A stretch of 6,094 bases of DNA, from NCBI GenBank assembly GCA_919902965.1, contig CAKKSJ010000426.1, positions 1 to 6,094 of the forward strand. The letters are read 5' to 3'. Shown in pieces: positions 1 to 5,030 of the stretch. Position 1 is the stretch's first letter; each line of letters starts with the position of its first letter. The translations under genes were made by a program, and so were the position numbers. Source of the DNA: Burkholderiales bacterium (lineage in GTDB: Bacteria > Pseudomonadota > Gammaproteobacteria > Burkholderiales > SG8-39). The notes under the pieces are model-generated. The model worked only from the letters and a program-made list of their open reading frames with translations. It did no database searches and was not told where the DNA came from.

Positions 1-195
1 GCGCCCGTCGAGCATTTCCGGATAGCCGGTGTACTCGGCCACTTCGGTCACGGCGATGCCGTTCTGCGCGAGCAGCTTGGCGGTGCCGCCGGTGGACAGA
101 ATCGCGACTTGCATCTGCGCCAGCGCGCGCGCGAGGTCGACGATTCCGGTTTTGTCGGATACGCTGATGAGGGCCTGCTTGACGAGGATGCTCAT
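1..195 (-). CDS. purH: Bifunctional IMP cyclohydrolase / AICAR formyltransferase PurH (N-terminal fragment)
   Basis: PurH catalyses the last two steps of de novo purine synthesis in the cytosol: formylation of AICAR and closure of FAICAR to IMP. Only the first 65 codons are present; the gene runs off the low-coordinate edge, so the fragment is an effect of the window and not a truncation. The visible part is the start of the N-terminal MGS-like cyclohydrolase domain. It shows ALISVSDKTGI (residues 8-18), the phosphate-binding STGGTAK (34-40), and TEVAEYTGYPEMLDGR (50-65), all PurH hallmarks. The C-terminal AICAR transformylase domain lies outside. The ATG at 193-195 is chosen because the conserved block begins a few residues later, as in the family. 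No strong Shine-Dalgarno sequence precedes it. It follows fis by about 90 bp on the same strand, so it may be read through from dusB-fis or have its own promoter in the gap; I see no convincing promoter there. Confidence 0.95.
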   Translation of the reverse strand, partial: MSILVKQALISVSDKTGIVDLARALAQMQVAILSTGGTAKLLAQNGIAVTEVAEYTGYPEMLDGR

Positions 196-251
196 TTCTA
201 GGCCTGGGCGGTAAGGGGTGGGTGAATGGCGGTGTGCGGCGAGGGCGAAGG

Positions 252-270
252 GCTGCGCATGTCCCGCAGC
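252..270 (-). other. Small hairpin in the fis-purH gap
   Basis: A perfect 6-bp inverted repeat, GCTGCG and CGCAGC, with a 7-nt loop lies just downstream of the fis stop codon in the 90-bp gap before purH. No T-run follows on the minus strand, so it is not a standard intrinsic terminator. It could slow RNA decay at the fis 3' end or simply be chance in GC-rich DNA. The rest of the gap shows no clear promoter. Confidence 0.25.
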
Positions 271-285
271 GGCCGCGCTTTGCTG

Positions 286-528
286 CTACAGCTTTATTTT
301 CAGATGTTCGATTTTCTTGCGCAATGTGTTGCGGTTGATGCCCAGCCACTTGGCGGCGACCGTCTGGTTGCCCTCCGCGCGGGCCAGCACCACTTCGATC
401 ATCGGCTTTTCGACGTTCTTCAATACCATCTCGTGGACGGCGCGCGGCCGTTCTCCGTCCAGGTCCTTGAAATATTTCTCCAGGGCCTTGCGTACGCATT
501 CTGCGATTTCACTGGCGCGCGGTGTCAT
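286..528 (-). CDS. fis: DNA-binding nucleoid protein Fis, short form (80 aa)
   Basis: Fis is a small homodimeric nucleoid protein that bends DNA and, in enterobacteria, activates stable-RNA promoters and assists site-specific recombination. The C-terminal half contains the Fis-type helix-turn-helix (about residues 53-74) with the signature GNQTVAAKWLGINRNTLRKK. The N-terminal part is helical with VHEMVLKNVEKPMIEVVL (31-48), matching the dimerisation helices. At 80 residues it is about 18 shorter than the 98-residue E. coli protein and lacks room for the N-terminal beta-hairpin arms used in Hin/Gin recombination. From memory, such short forms are usual in Betaproteobacteria, so this is not a truncation. 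The ATG overlaps the dusB stop in ATGA, and a strong Shine-Dalgarno lies within the end of dusB, so translation is probably coupled. A related possibility is the C-terminal domain of an NtrC-like protein, but the small size and dusB linkage make Fis much more likely. Confidence 0.95.
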   Translation of the reverse strand: MTPRASEIAECVRKALEKYFKDLDGERPRAVHEMVLKNVEKPMIEVVLARAEGNQTVAAKWLGINRNTLRKKIEHLKIKL

Positions 529-1532
529 GCTGCCAACTCCTCCTCATAGCGCAGGTATTCGAACTGCTGCGCTTGTTGATCGAAAAACCGGTTCACCGCG
601 GCGAGTTGCTCTTCTAGGTTCTGCAACTGATTCATCGCGTGACGGAAACCGGCCGATCCGGCCAGTCCCCTGGTGTACCAGGAAATGTGCTTGCGCGCGA
701 TCTTGACGCCGGTATCGCTGCCGTAGAACGCGTAGAGATCATAGAGGTGCGCAATCAGCACCTGGTGGATCTCGGTCACCAGCGGCGGCGGCAAGTGTGC
801 CCCGGTCTTGAGGTAGTAGGCGATTTCGCGGAAAATCCACGGCCGGCCCTGGGCCGCGCGGCCGATCATAATGCCGTCGGCCTTGGTGTGGTCGAGCACA
901 TACCTGGCTTTTTCTGGCGTGGAGATGTCGCCGTTGGCGACCACCGGCAGGCGGCTGGCGCGTTTGACCGCGGCGATGGTGTCGTACTCCGCCTGACCGG
1001 TGTAGCCGCAGGCGCGCGTGCGCCCGTGGATCGAGAGCAGCTGGATGCCGCTTTCCTCGGCAATGCGCGCGAAGCTCAGTGCGTTCTTGTGGTTCTGGTC
1101 CCAGCCGGTGCGAATCTTGAGCGTCACCGGCACGTCCACCGCTTTGACCACGGCATCGAGGATGTGCCCGACCAGCAGTTCGTCTTTCAGCAGCGCGGAA
1201 CCGGCCATCACGTTGCAAATCTTTTTTGCCGGACAACCCATGTTGATATCGATGATCTGCGCGCCCTCGCCGACGTTGTAGCGGGCGGCATCGGCCATCA
1301 TGCGGGGATCAGCGCCGGCTATTTGCACCGAAATCGGATCGGGTTCGCCCTCATGATTGGCGCGCCGCCGCGTCTTTTCGCTGCCCCACAACAAGGAGTT
1401 GGACGCCACCATTTCCGACACCGCCATAGCGGCGCCGAATTTCTTGCACAACTGGCGGAACGGGCGATCCGTGACCCCTGCCATCGGCGCAACGAATAGA
1501 TTGTTGCGCAACTCGTGAGGTCCGATTCTCAT
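525..1532 (-). CDS. dusB: tRNA-dihydrouridine synthase B
   Basis: DusB is a cytosolic FMN enzyme that reduces a uridine in the tRNA D-loop to dihydrouridine with NADPH (U17 in E. coli). The 335-residue product has the DUS TIM-barrel landmarks in order: VAPMAGVTDRPFR (14-26, FMN site), SVQIAG (68-73), DINMGCPAKK (95-104) with the catalytic acid Cys100, LKIRTGW (138-144) with Lys139, SIHGRTR (167-173) with His169, VVANGDI (197-203) and GIMIGRAAQGRPWIF (220-234). A C-terminal helical tRNA-binding domain follows. The start at 1532 is chosen because MRIG and the following residues match the family N-terminus. A GTG 26 codons upstream would add unconserved residues and lie upstream of the likely promoter. 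The Shine-Dalgarno is poor; the leader instead has an A8 run. The stop overlaps the fis start (ATGA). The dusB-fis pair is a classic proteobacterial operon. E. coli DusB is 321 residues, so the C-terminus is slightly longer here. Confidence 0.96.
   Translation of the reverse strand: MRIGPHELRNNLFVAPMAGVTDRPFRQLCKKFGAAMAVSEMVASNSLLWGSEKTRRRANHEGEPDPISVQIAGADPRMMADAARYNVGEGAQIIDINMGCPAKKICNVMAGSALLKDELLVGHILDAVVKAVDVPVTLKIRTGWDQNHKNALSFARIAEESGIQLLSIHGRTRACGYTGQAEYDTIAAVKRASRLPVVANGDISTPEKARYVLDHTKADGIMIGRAAQGRPWIFREIAYYLKTGAHLPPPLVTEIHQVLIAHLYDLYAFYGSDTGVKIARKHISWYTRGLAGSAGFRHAMNQLQNLEEQLAAVNRFFDQQAQQFEYLRYEEELAA
537..545 (-). promoter_or_regulatory. Strong ribosome binding site for fis
   Basis: On the minus strand GAGGAGGAG ends 8 nt before the fis ATG and lies inside the last codons of dusB (the EEE stretch near the C-terminus). 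It fixes the fis start at 528. It is the best Shine-Dalgarno in the window, which fits high Fis output relative to DusB from one transcript. Confidence 0.8.
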
Positions 1533-1567
1533 TTCGTTCGAAAGTTTTTTTTGCGGGAGGGGAAGTA

Positions 1568-1596
1568 ATTCTATACCCAATCGCCGGCGAAGATAA
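1568..1596 (-). promoter_or_regulatory. Candidate promoter for dusB-fis
   Basis: The 105-bp gap between ubiH and dusB is markedly more AT-rich than its surroundings. On the minus strand it holds TAGAAT (1568-1573, five of six matches to the sigma-70 -10 box) and, 17 bp upstream, TTATCT (1591-1596, a weak -35 with three matches). Transcription would start near 1560, about 28 nt before the dusB ATG at 1532. This supports the shorter DusB start. The call is by eye; no start-site data are available. Confidence 0.4.
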
Positions 1597-1637
1597 ATCG
1601 AAATATTCACGCTTCCGGCGCAAATAGTTTTCTTGCC

Positions 1638-2822
1638 TTACGGCAGGGCGCGTGCTCCATAGATCATGCGCCGCGCCACGAAACGCCGGGCAAAGGGGAG
1701 CAGATCGAGGGCCAGCAGCCCCGCGCCACGGCCGAATCTGAACAGCGCATCGGAACGGGAAAACAAGCTGATCAGTCCGTCGGTGAAGCGGATGCCCGCG
1801 CGGCGGTCGAGCGCGCGCGCGCGGCGGTAAGCGTCGATGAAACTGTCGCTGCCGGGTTCGCGGGTTTCGCGCGCGAGGCGGGCCAGTTCCCAGGCGTCGC
1901 GCAGGCCCAGGTTGAATCCCTGGCCGGCGACCGGGTGCAGGGTTTGCGCCGCGTTGCCCACGGCGAGACTGTGCGGCTTTGTTTCCTCGCGCCGATAGCG
2001 CAGCGCCAGCGGGAATGCGCTGCGCGCACCCGCTTCGACGAAGCCACCCAGGCGATCGCCAAAGGACGCCTGCAATTCGGCGAGGAAAGCCGGCGTGTCC
2101 AGGGCGCGCAGCTGCGCACCGCGATCCACCCCGGTCGTCCACACCAGGGCATAGCCGGCGCCGTGCGGCAGCAGCGCAAGCGGTCCCTCGGGCGTAAACC
2201 GCTCCCACGCCCTGCCACGATGCGCTTGCACGGTTTTTACCCAGGCAATCAGCGCGGCCTGATGATAGTCCTTGCTATAGGCGGATGCGGCGTCCTCGTC
2301 CACAATGCGCGCACCGTCGGCAAATACCGTCAGTCGCGGCGCGAATGCGCGTTCTCCTTCCTGTGTCAACAGCGTCGCCGTGTTGCCGTCGAACCCGGTC
2401 AGCCTCGCGCCGGATAGGCGCTTCGCCGAGCAGGGCGCGGCGTACAGACTTTGTTGCAGGTCGTCGTAATTGGCGACATAGCCCAGTGCGGGCAGGCCGA
2501 ATTCGGCAGCGCTGATCAGGGTGCGGCCAAAGCCCGCCTGCTGCGAAATATGGACGGTTTCGATCGGCGTGACCGCGAGTCCCGACCAGGCGTTCAGGCG
2601 TTCGAGTATCAGGCGGCTGGCATGGGACAAGGCGATCGCGCGCGCGTCGCCCGCCGGCGCGCTGCGCGCCGCGCCGCCAGCGGCACTACGCGCACCGCTG
2701 CTAGCGGCACTACGCGCCTCGGCGAGCACCACTGTATGCCCGCTGCCTTCCAGCGCAAGCGCGAGTGCGGCGCCCACCGGCCCGCCGCCCGCAATCAGTA
2801 TGTCCGGCGCTTCAGTGTCCAT
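1638..2822 (-). CDS. ubiH: FAD-dependent ubiquinone-biosynthesis hydroxylase UbiH
   Basis: UbiH is a flavoprotein monooxygenase that hydroxylates the polyprenyl-methoxyphenol ring during aerobic ubiquinone synthesis. It is thought to act at the inner face of the cytoplasmic membrane within the Ubi complex. The 394-residue product has the family motifs: the FAD dinucleotide fold ILIAGGGPVGAALALALE (8-25), the RAIALS block (61-66), the ADG motif (168-170), ERFTPEGPLALLP (207-219), and the second FAD motif GNAAQTLHPVAGQGFNLGLRD (289-309). Asn-Gln in GNAAQTLHP is, as I recall, specific to UbiH, whereas UbiI and UbiF have GDAAHT; this decides the paralogue. The start at 2822 sits just before the FAD fold. 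No Shine-Dalgarno lies at normal spacing. It follows pepP by 23 bp, the same pairing as in E. coli, so the two are probably co-transcribed. Between the FAD fold and RAIALS lies an Ala/Ser/Gly/Arg tandem repeat described separately. Exact ring position hydroxylated is not provable from sequence. Confidence 0.92.
   Translation of the reverse strand: MDTEAPDILIAGGGPVGAALALALEGSGHTVVLAEARSAASSGARSAAGGAARSAPAGDARAIALSHASRLILERLNAWSGLAVTPIETVHISQQAGFGRTLISAAEFGLPALGYVANYDDLQQSLYAAPCSAKRLSGARLTGFDGNTATLLTQEGERAFAPRLTVFADGARIVDEDAASAYSKDYHQAALIAWVKTVQAHRGRAWERFTPEGPLALLPHGAGYALVWTTGVDRGAQLRALDTPAFLAELQASFGDRLGGFVEAGARSAFPLALRYRREETKPHSLAVGNAAQTLHPVAGQGFNLGLRDAWELARLARETREPGSDSFIDAYRRARALDRRAGIRFTDGLISLFSRSDALFRFGRGAGLLALDLLPFARRFVARRMIYGARALP
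2640..2711 (-). repeat. Three in-frame 24-bp tandem repeats inside ubiH
   Basis: Codons 38-61 of ubiH are three consecutive 8-codon units reading SAASSGAR, SAAGGAAR and SAPAGDAR (2688-2711, 2664-2687, 2640-2663). Units 1 and 2 agree at 19 of 24 bases and, with the codons before them, share an exact 15-bp core (2703-2717 and 2679-2693). Unit 3 is more diverged, and its end (GDAR) merges with the conserved RAIALS block. Compared with E. coli UbiH as I recall it, the linker here is roughly ten residues longer. The period being a multiple of three keeps the frame intact. It probably arose by slippage or unequal crossing-over. Confidence 0.85.
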
Positions 2823-2845
2823 GACAATAAAAGATACAGGACGCC

Positions 2846-4150
2846 TCAGTCTTTGCCCACCAGGGCTTCTATGGCGGCGACGCTCTTCGGCGTTGCGGCC
2901 GTGATCACCTCGCAGCCGTCCGCCGTCACGAGCACGTCGTCCTCGATGCGCACGCCGATATTCCAATAGGCGTCGGGCACGCCTTCTGCGGCGCGAATAT
3001 AGCAGCCGGGCTCGACCGTAAGCGTCATGCCGGCGGCGAGCGGCCGCCATTTGCCGTCGATTTTGTACTCGCCGGTGTCGTGCACATCCAGTCCCAGCCA
3101 ATGGCCGGTGCGATGCATGTAGTGGCGCTTGTAGTCGCCCGTTTCCAGCACCTGCTCAAGACTGCCCTGGCACAGGCCGAAGTCGATCATGCCCTGTGCG
3201 AGCACGCGCACCGCCGCTTCGTGCGGCGTGTCCCAGGCGGCGCCGGGCCGGGTCGCGGCGAGGGCGGCAGCCTGCGCGGCGAGCACCAGTTCATACACGT
3301 CTTTCTGCGCGCCGCTGAATTTGCCGTTTACCGGATAGCTGCGGGTGATGTCGGAGGCATAGCCGTCGAGTTCGCAACCGGCGTCGATCAGCAGCAGCGC
3401 ACCGTCATCGAGCCGTGCACTGTTGGCGCTGTAATGCAATACGCAGGCATTGGCGCCGCCGGCGACGATGGGCCAATAGGCGGGGAACTGCGCGCCGTGG
3501 CGGCGGAATTCATAGAGAAGCTCCGCTTCGATTTCATACTCCATTCTGCCCGGCCGCGTGGCGCGCATGGCGCGTTCGTGCGCCTTGGCGGAAATGCCGG
3601 CGGCGCGGCGCATGATCTCGAGCTCGCGCGCGTCCTTGAATAGGCGCATTTCATCCAGCGCAGTGCGTATATCGTGAATGTGCTGCGGCGCGCTGATGCC
3701 GGCGCGGCTTTGCGCGCGCACCTGATTCAGCCAGCGCATGATGCGCGCATCCCAGTCCGCATCCATGCCCGGCGCGTAGTACAGGGCCGGCTGGTTGGCC
3801 ATCAGCCCTGGCAGCTTTTCGTCCAGCTGGCCGATGGGATAGGCGGCATCGACGCCGCAGGTTTCCCTGGCCGCTTCCGGACCGTAGCGGAATCCCTCCC
3901 AGGTTTCGCGCTCCAGGTTTTTCTCGCGACAGAAAAGCAGGCTTTGCGGCTGGTCCCCGGCAATGAGCACCAGCACCGCTTCGGGCTCCTGAAAGCCGCA
4001 CAAATAATAGAAATAGCTGTCGTATCGGTAGAGATAGACGCTGTCGCGGTTGCGCACGCGCTCCGGCGCGGTGGGAAGGATGGCAATGCCGCTTTGCATT
4101 TGCGCAAGCAGGGCGGCGCGGCGGCTTGCATAGGCTTTGATGTCGGTCAT
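2846..4150 (-). CDS. pepP: Xaa-Pro aminopeptidase (proline aminopeptidase II)
   Basis: PepP is a cytosolic, Mn-dependent exopeptidase that removes an N-terminal residue preceding proline, completing breakdown of proline-containing peptides. The product has 434 residues (E. coli: 441). The N-terminal domain shows NRDSVYLYRYDSYFYYLCGF (34-53), typical of the family. The C-terminal pita-bread domain carries all five metal ligands: Asp256 in LLIDAG, Asp267 in ASDITR, His350 in HRTGHWLG, Glu380 in TVEPGCYI and Glu403 in GVRIEDD. The substrate-binding histidines His346 and His357 (DVHD) are also present. It should therefore be active. The ATG at 4150 gives the family N-terminus, but no Shine-Dalgarno is visible ahead of it. 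It is preceded by a 202-bp gap rich in hairpins that separates it from murU, so it may have its own promoter or a structured leader. ubiH follows after 23 bp. The E. coli partner gene ygfB is not upstream here. Confidence 0.96.
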   Translation of the reverse strand: MTDIKAYASRRAALLAQMQSGIAILPTAPERVRNRDSVYLYRYDSYFYYLCGFQEPEAVLVLIAGDQPQSLLFCREKNLERETWEGFRYGPEAARETCGVDAAYPIGQLDEKLPGLMANQPALYYAPGMDADWDARIMRWLNQVRAQSRAGISAPQHIHDIRTALDEMRLFKDARELEIMRRAAGISAKAHERAMRATRPGRMEYEIEAELLYEFRRHGAQFPAYWPIVAGGANACVLHYSANSARLDDGALLLIDAGCELDGYASDITRSYPVNGKFSGAQKDVYELVLAAQAAALAATRPGAAWDTPHEAAVRVLAQGMIDFGLCQGSLEQVLETGDYKRHYMHRTGHWLGLDVHDTGEYKIDGKWRPLAAGMTLTVEPGCYIRAAEGVPDAYWNIGVRIEDDVLVTADGCEVITAATPKSVAAIEALVGKD

Positions 4151-4189
4151 GGTGTGGTGTTCGGGTGCGGTCCCAGGTTTGCGCGGATT

Positions 4190-4214
4190 AAGAGTTCATT
4201 ACAAAATGAGGGGA
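4190..4214 (-). repeat. 25-bp repeat, copy 1 (pepP 5' region)
   Basis: This stretch matches 6028-6052 at 24 of 25 positions, the single difference being A versus T at 4205/6043. On the minus strand it reads CCCCTCATTTTGTAATGAAC followed by TCTT. Here the ATG it contains opens only a three-codon reading frame (Met-Asn-Ser-stop, 4188-4199), 49 nt upstream of the pepP ATG. In copy 2 the same ATG begins amgK. The shared block may be a regulatory site, one end of a dispersed palindromic element, or a remnant of a local duplication; the sequence alone does not decide. Confidence 0.8.
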
Positions 4215-4272
4215 AATCCCCTGCGGGGACTTGCTTCGCGGCGCATCCCCTCATGCTCCCCTATGTCAGGGG
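4206..4272 (-). other. G4/C4 block cluster with alternative hairpins
   Basis: Six G4 or C4 blocks lie within 67 bp. An outer perfect 9-bp inverted repeat, ATGAGGGGA (4206-4214) and TCCCCTCAT (4246-4254), encloses TCCCC-TGC-GGGGA (4217-4229). Next to it lies CCCCT-ATGTC-AGGGG (4258-4272). GGGGA at 4210-4214 can also pair with TCCCC at 4217-4221, and GGGGA at 4225-4229 with TCCCC at 4246-4250. Several exclusive folds are thus possible in the RNA ahead of pepP. This could be an attenuator-like leader or a REP-like dispersed palindrome. No U-run follows any stem, so a plain intrinsic terminator is unlikely. Confidence 0.6.
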
Positions 4273-4300
4273 CCATTTCGGCAATTCTGAAATGGCCTCT
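4268..4300 (-). other. Long imperfect hairpin between murU and pepP
   Basis: GGCCATTTC (4271-4279) and GAAATGGCC (4289-4297) form a perfect 9-bp stem. It extends outward by three positions to 4268/4300, with one mismatch on the minus-strand RNA (A-C; a G-T wobble on the plus strand), and has a 9-nt loop. It is the longest stem seen in the window. No T-run follows on either strand. On the minus strand TACAAT (4307-4312) stands so that a transcript from it would begin at about 4300, the base of this stem, but no good -35 box was found. It may cap the 5' end of a pepP transcript or protect the 3' end of the amgK-murU message. Confidence 0.55.
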
Positions 4301-4306
4301 AAGGTG

Positions 4307-4312
4307 ATTGTA
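4307..4312 (-). promoter_or_regulatory. Possible -10 box for pepP-ubiH
   Basis: TACAAT on the minus strand matches the sigma-70 -10 consensus at five of six positions and lies 157 bp upstream of the pepP ATG. The bases 16-18 bp further upstream do not resemble TTGACA, so this is a weak call made mainly from position. Confidence 0.22.
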
Positions 4313-4352
4313 CAGCCCGGATCGCGTGACTTGCTCCAGGTACGACCCCATT

Positions 4353-5030
4353 TCATGCGCTGCCGCCGCTCAGTCTCGCATCCAGGGCATGCAGGCGCTC
4401 GGCGCTGCCGATGTCATGCCAGCGGCCGTGGAAGTGCTCCCCGGACACCTGGTTCGAGGCCATGGCCTTGCGCAAAAGCGGCGCCAGCGCGAGCCTGGCG
4501 CCAACTGGAATACCGGCGAACAGGCGCGGCGCGTACACCCCCACGCCGCTGAAAGTGAGCAACTGCGCGCCGGATTCGCGCACCTGTCCTGCTTCCAGGG
4601 CGAAATCTCCGCGCGGGTGCTGCGGCGGATTATCTAACAGCACCAGGTGCGCGAGCCTGTCGCGCAGGTCCAGGCTGGCGAGCGCGGAGAAGTCGTAGTC
4701 GCTGAAGATGTCGGCGTTGATTACCAGAAACGGTGCGGCGCCTAGCAGCGACATGGCGTAGGCGATGCCGCCTGCGGTTTCGAGCGCTACGCGCTCGGCT
4801 GAGTAGCGGATCGATATACCGAAGCGCGATCCGTCGCCGAGCGCGGCCTCGATCAGGTGACCGAGGTGGGCGTGGTTGATCACCGCCTCGGTGAAACCGG
4901 CGCGTGCCAGTTTCTCCAGCTGCCAGACGATCAGCGGCTTGCCGCCCGCTGCGAGCAGCGCCTTGGGCGTGGTGTCTGTGAGCGGGCGCATTCTCACGCC
5001 GCGTCCGGCGGCGAGGATCATGGCTTTCAT
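4353..5030 (-). CDS. murU: N-acetylmuramate alpha-1-phosphate uridylyltransferase MurU
   Basis: MurU joins MurNAc-alpha-1-phosphate to UTP, giving UDP-MurNAc and pyrophosphate, the second step of the cytosolic cell-wall recycling route known from Pseudomonas. The 225-residue product is a single nucleotidyltransferase fold without the C-terminal beta-helix of GlmU. It has the N-terminal LAAGRGVRMRPLTDTTPK (6-23), binding the nucleotide and including the pyrophosphorylase signature, ETAGGIA (84-90), the metal-binding VINADIFSD (103-111, Asp107), and WHDIGSAERL (204-213). The ATG at 5030 starts right before the signature and overlaps the amgK stop (ATGA). A modest AGGG sits about 8 nt upstream. 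The overlap with a sugar kinase of the AmgK type is what points to MurU over other short NDP-sugar pyrophosphorylases (RmlA or mannose-1-phosphate guanylyltransferase type). Sugar specificity is inferred from this context. Confidence 0.9.
   Translation of the reverse strand: MKAMILAAGRGVRMRPLTDTTPKALLAAGGKPLIVWQLEKLARAGFTEAVINHAHLGHLIEAALGDGSRFGISIRYSAERVALETAGGIAYAMSLLGAAPFLVINADIFSDYDFSALASLDLRDRLAHLVLLDNPPQHPRGDFALEAGQVRESGAQLLTFSGVGVYAPRLFAGIPVGARLALAPLLRKAMASNQVSGEHFHGRWHDIGSAERLHALDARLSGGSA

Noticed and set aside
639..1499. Plus-strand open frame of 286 codons opposite dusB
   Set aside because: Antisense shadow of a well-conserved gene; composition (Arg, His, Gly, Ala rich) is what reversed GC-rich coding produces.
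1533..1552. Weak stem followed by T8 on the plus strand (T-run 1545-1552), resembling a terminator
   Set aside because: The stem TTTCG/CGAAA would have only a 2-nt loop, and there is no plus-strand gene to terminate.
1533..1610. Upstream GTG start that would lengthen DusB by 26 residues
   Set aside because: The added residues are not part of the family N-terminus and the candidate promoter lies inside this stretch.
1580..1621. Bulged inverted repeat around CGCCGG downstream of ubiH as a terminator
   Set aside because: The stem is interrupted by a bulge, the loop is long and no U-run follows; it overlaps the likely dusB promoter.
2823..3101. N-terminal extension of the ubiH frame into pepP
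   Set aside because: It overlaps conserved pepP C-terminal coding sequence; the FAD fold begins right after the ATG at 2822.
3674..4552. Long plus-strand open frame (292 codons) crossing pepP, the gap and murU
   Set aside because: It lies antisense to two clearly identified genes, shows no family motif, and such frames are expected opposite GC-rich codons.
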